Both the position numbers and the translations under genes were made by a program. DNA of 12,442 bases from NCBI GenBank assembly GCA_022565015.1, contig JADFKI010000079.1, forward strand, positions 1 to 12,442. The letters are read 5' to 3'. The notes beneath the pieces were generated by a model that ran no database searches, was not told the DNA's origin, and saw nothing but the letters and a program-made list of their open reading frames with translations. Every line of letters begins with the position of its first letter. Position 1 is the stretch's first letter. This DNA is from Chloroflexota bacterium (GTDB taxonomy: Bacteria; Chloroflexota; Dehalococcoidia; Lucifugimonadales; JADFKI01). Below are positions 11,924-12,442 of the stretch, one piece after another.

Positions 11924-12442
11924 CTAGTCCCCCAGACGGACGACATCGCCCTCCACCAGCAGTTTGGCGCGCTTTTCCTCTATGTTCGCCACGAGCTGAT
12001 CATAGGAGTCAGCGAAGGACTTTACGCCGTCCTCGAGCAGGGTTGACGTGACCTTGTCCATGCTGATGCCCAGGTTTTCGAGCCCCTGTGTGTTCACCAA
12101 CGCCCTGTCCAGCCCATCGCCAATCGTCACGGCCGGACTACCGTGGTCCAGGTAAGCCGCCAGAGTCGCGTCGGGCATGGTGTTTACGGTGTGAGGTGCA
12201 ATAAGCTCATCGACATACAGGACATCGCTGTAATTCGGGTTCTTCGTGCTGGTGCTGGCCCATAGAGGCCTCTGCACGCGGGCCCCCTTTGCCTTCAGCG
12301 CCTGGAATCGCGCATCTCCAAAGGTTGCCTCGAAGTCCCTGTAGGCCACCTTTGCGTTGGCTATCGCCGCCTTGCCCATCAGGCTCTGCGCTTCCTTATC
12401 GCCGCCTTCGGCCCGCCCCTGTAGAAGCCCGTCCACGATGCC
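11924..12442 (-). CDS. tal: Transaldolase (partial, N-terminus outside window)
   Basis: C-terminal 172 residues of a transaldolase, which moves a dihydroxyacetone unit between sugar phosphates in the non-oxidative pentose phosphate pathway. The frame is open to the window edge (GIVDGLLQGRAEGG...). The active-site stretch QRPLWASTSTKNPNYSDVLYVDEL carries the Schiff-base Lys in STSTK, followed by HTVNTMPDATLAAYLDHG. This is the pattern of the transaldolases fused to or paired with phosphoglucose isomerase in Actinobacteria, Cyanobacteria and relatives. The C-terminus (KSFADSYDQLVANIEEKRAKLL, then VEGDVVRLGD) ends with TAG at 11926-11924, directly followed by the pgi ATG in the same frame. The missing N-terminal part, usually about 190 residues, would lie beyond 12442. 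Confidence 0.93.
   Translation of the reverse strand, partial: GIVDGLLQGRAEGGDKEAQSLMGKAAIANAKVAYRDFEATFGDARFQALKAKGARVQRPLWASTSTKNPNYSDVLYVDELIAPHTVNTMPDATLAAYLDHGSPAVTIGDGLDRALVNTQGLENLGISMDKVTSTLLEDGVKSFADSYDQLVANIEEKRAKLLVEGDVVRLGD

Overview
The window is one GC-rich bacterial chromosome segment with densely packed genes, often overlapping or abutting. The gene content is a short NAD-type 6-phosphogluconate dehydrogenase, transaldolase and phosphoglucose isomerase of the TalPgi-fusion type, a CoxE-like VWA protein and a MacB/LolD-type ABC pair. This mix would suit an uncultivated Chloroflexota-like lineage (SAR202/Dehalococcoidia). That placement is inferred from family resemblance only and is not certain.

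Layout. (1) 1-1652, minus strand: an ABC exporter pair, with the permease cut by the window edge and the ATPase sharing a GTGA stop/start. (2) 1664-2806, plus: a CoxE-like VWA/MIDAS protein diverging from the ABC pair across a tiny intergenic space that holds a 14-base palindrome. (3) 2954-3610, plus: a DedA/VTT-type membrane protein. (4) 3735-5201: an apparently complete DDE insertion sequence. It has doubled terminal repeats at both ends, a strong hairpin after the transposase and a short target duplication, and it sits between the DedA-like gene and the next gene. (5) 5279-6877, plus: a CPA1-type cation/proton antiporter with a C-terminal rhodanese domain. Its frame is interrupted by one in-frame TGA at 6743-6745, two codons after the presumed active-site Cys. 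The rest of the domain continues intact for 43 codons and a hairpin lies just after the TGA, so selenocysteine is a real possibility. (6) 7023-12442, minus: a carbon and NADPH metabolism cluster in transcription order tal (partial), pgi, gnd, zwf, then an NAD(P)H-hydrate epimerase.

How the genes work together. The minus-strand cluster covers the oxidative pentose phosphate entry (zwf, gnd), its link to glycolysis (pgi) and the non-oxidative branch (tal). The last gene repairs hydrated NAD(P)H, the cofactor form damaged during such metabolism. tal and pgi are in the same frame separated by only a TAG, like a TalPgi fusion split by one stop. A Fur-box-like palindrome lies between pgi and gnd. 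The antiporter converges on this cluster with a hairpin between them.

The observation most worth following is the in-frame UGA in the rhodanese domain (candidate selenoprotein, or a single nonsense change). Next are the tal/TAG/pgi junction, the doubled ends of the insertion sequence and the two metal-regulator-like palindromes. No tRNA, rRNA or CRISPR was seen.
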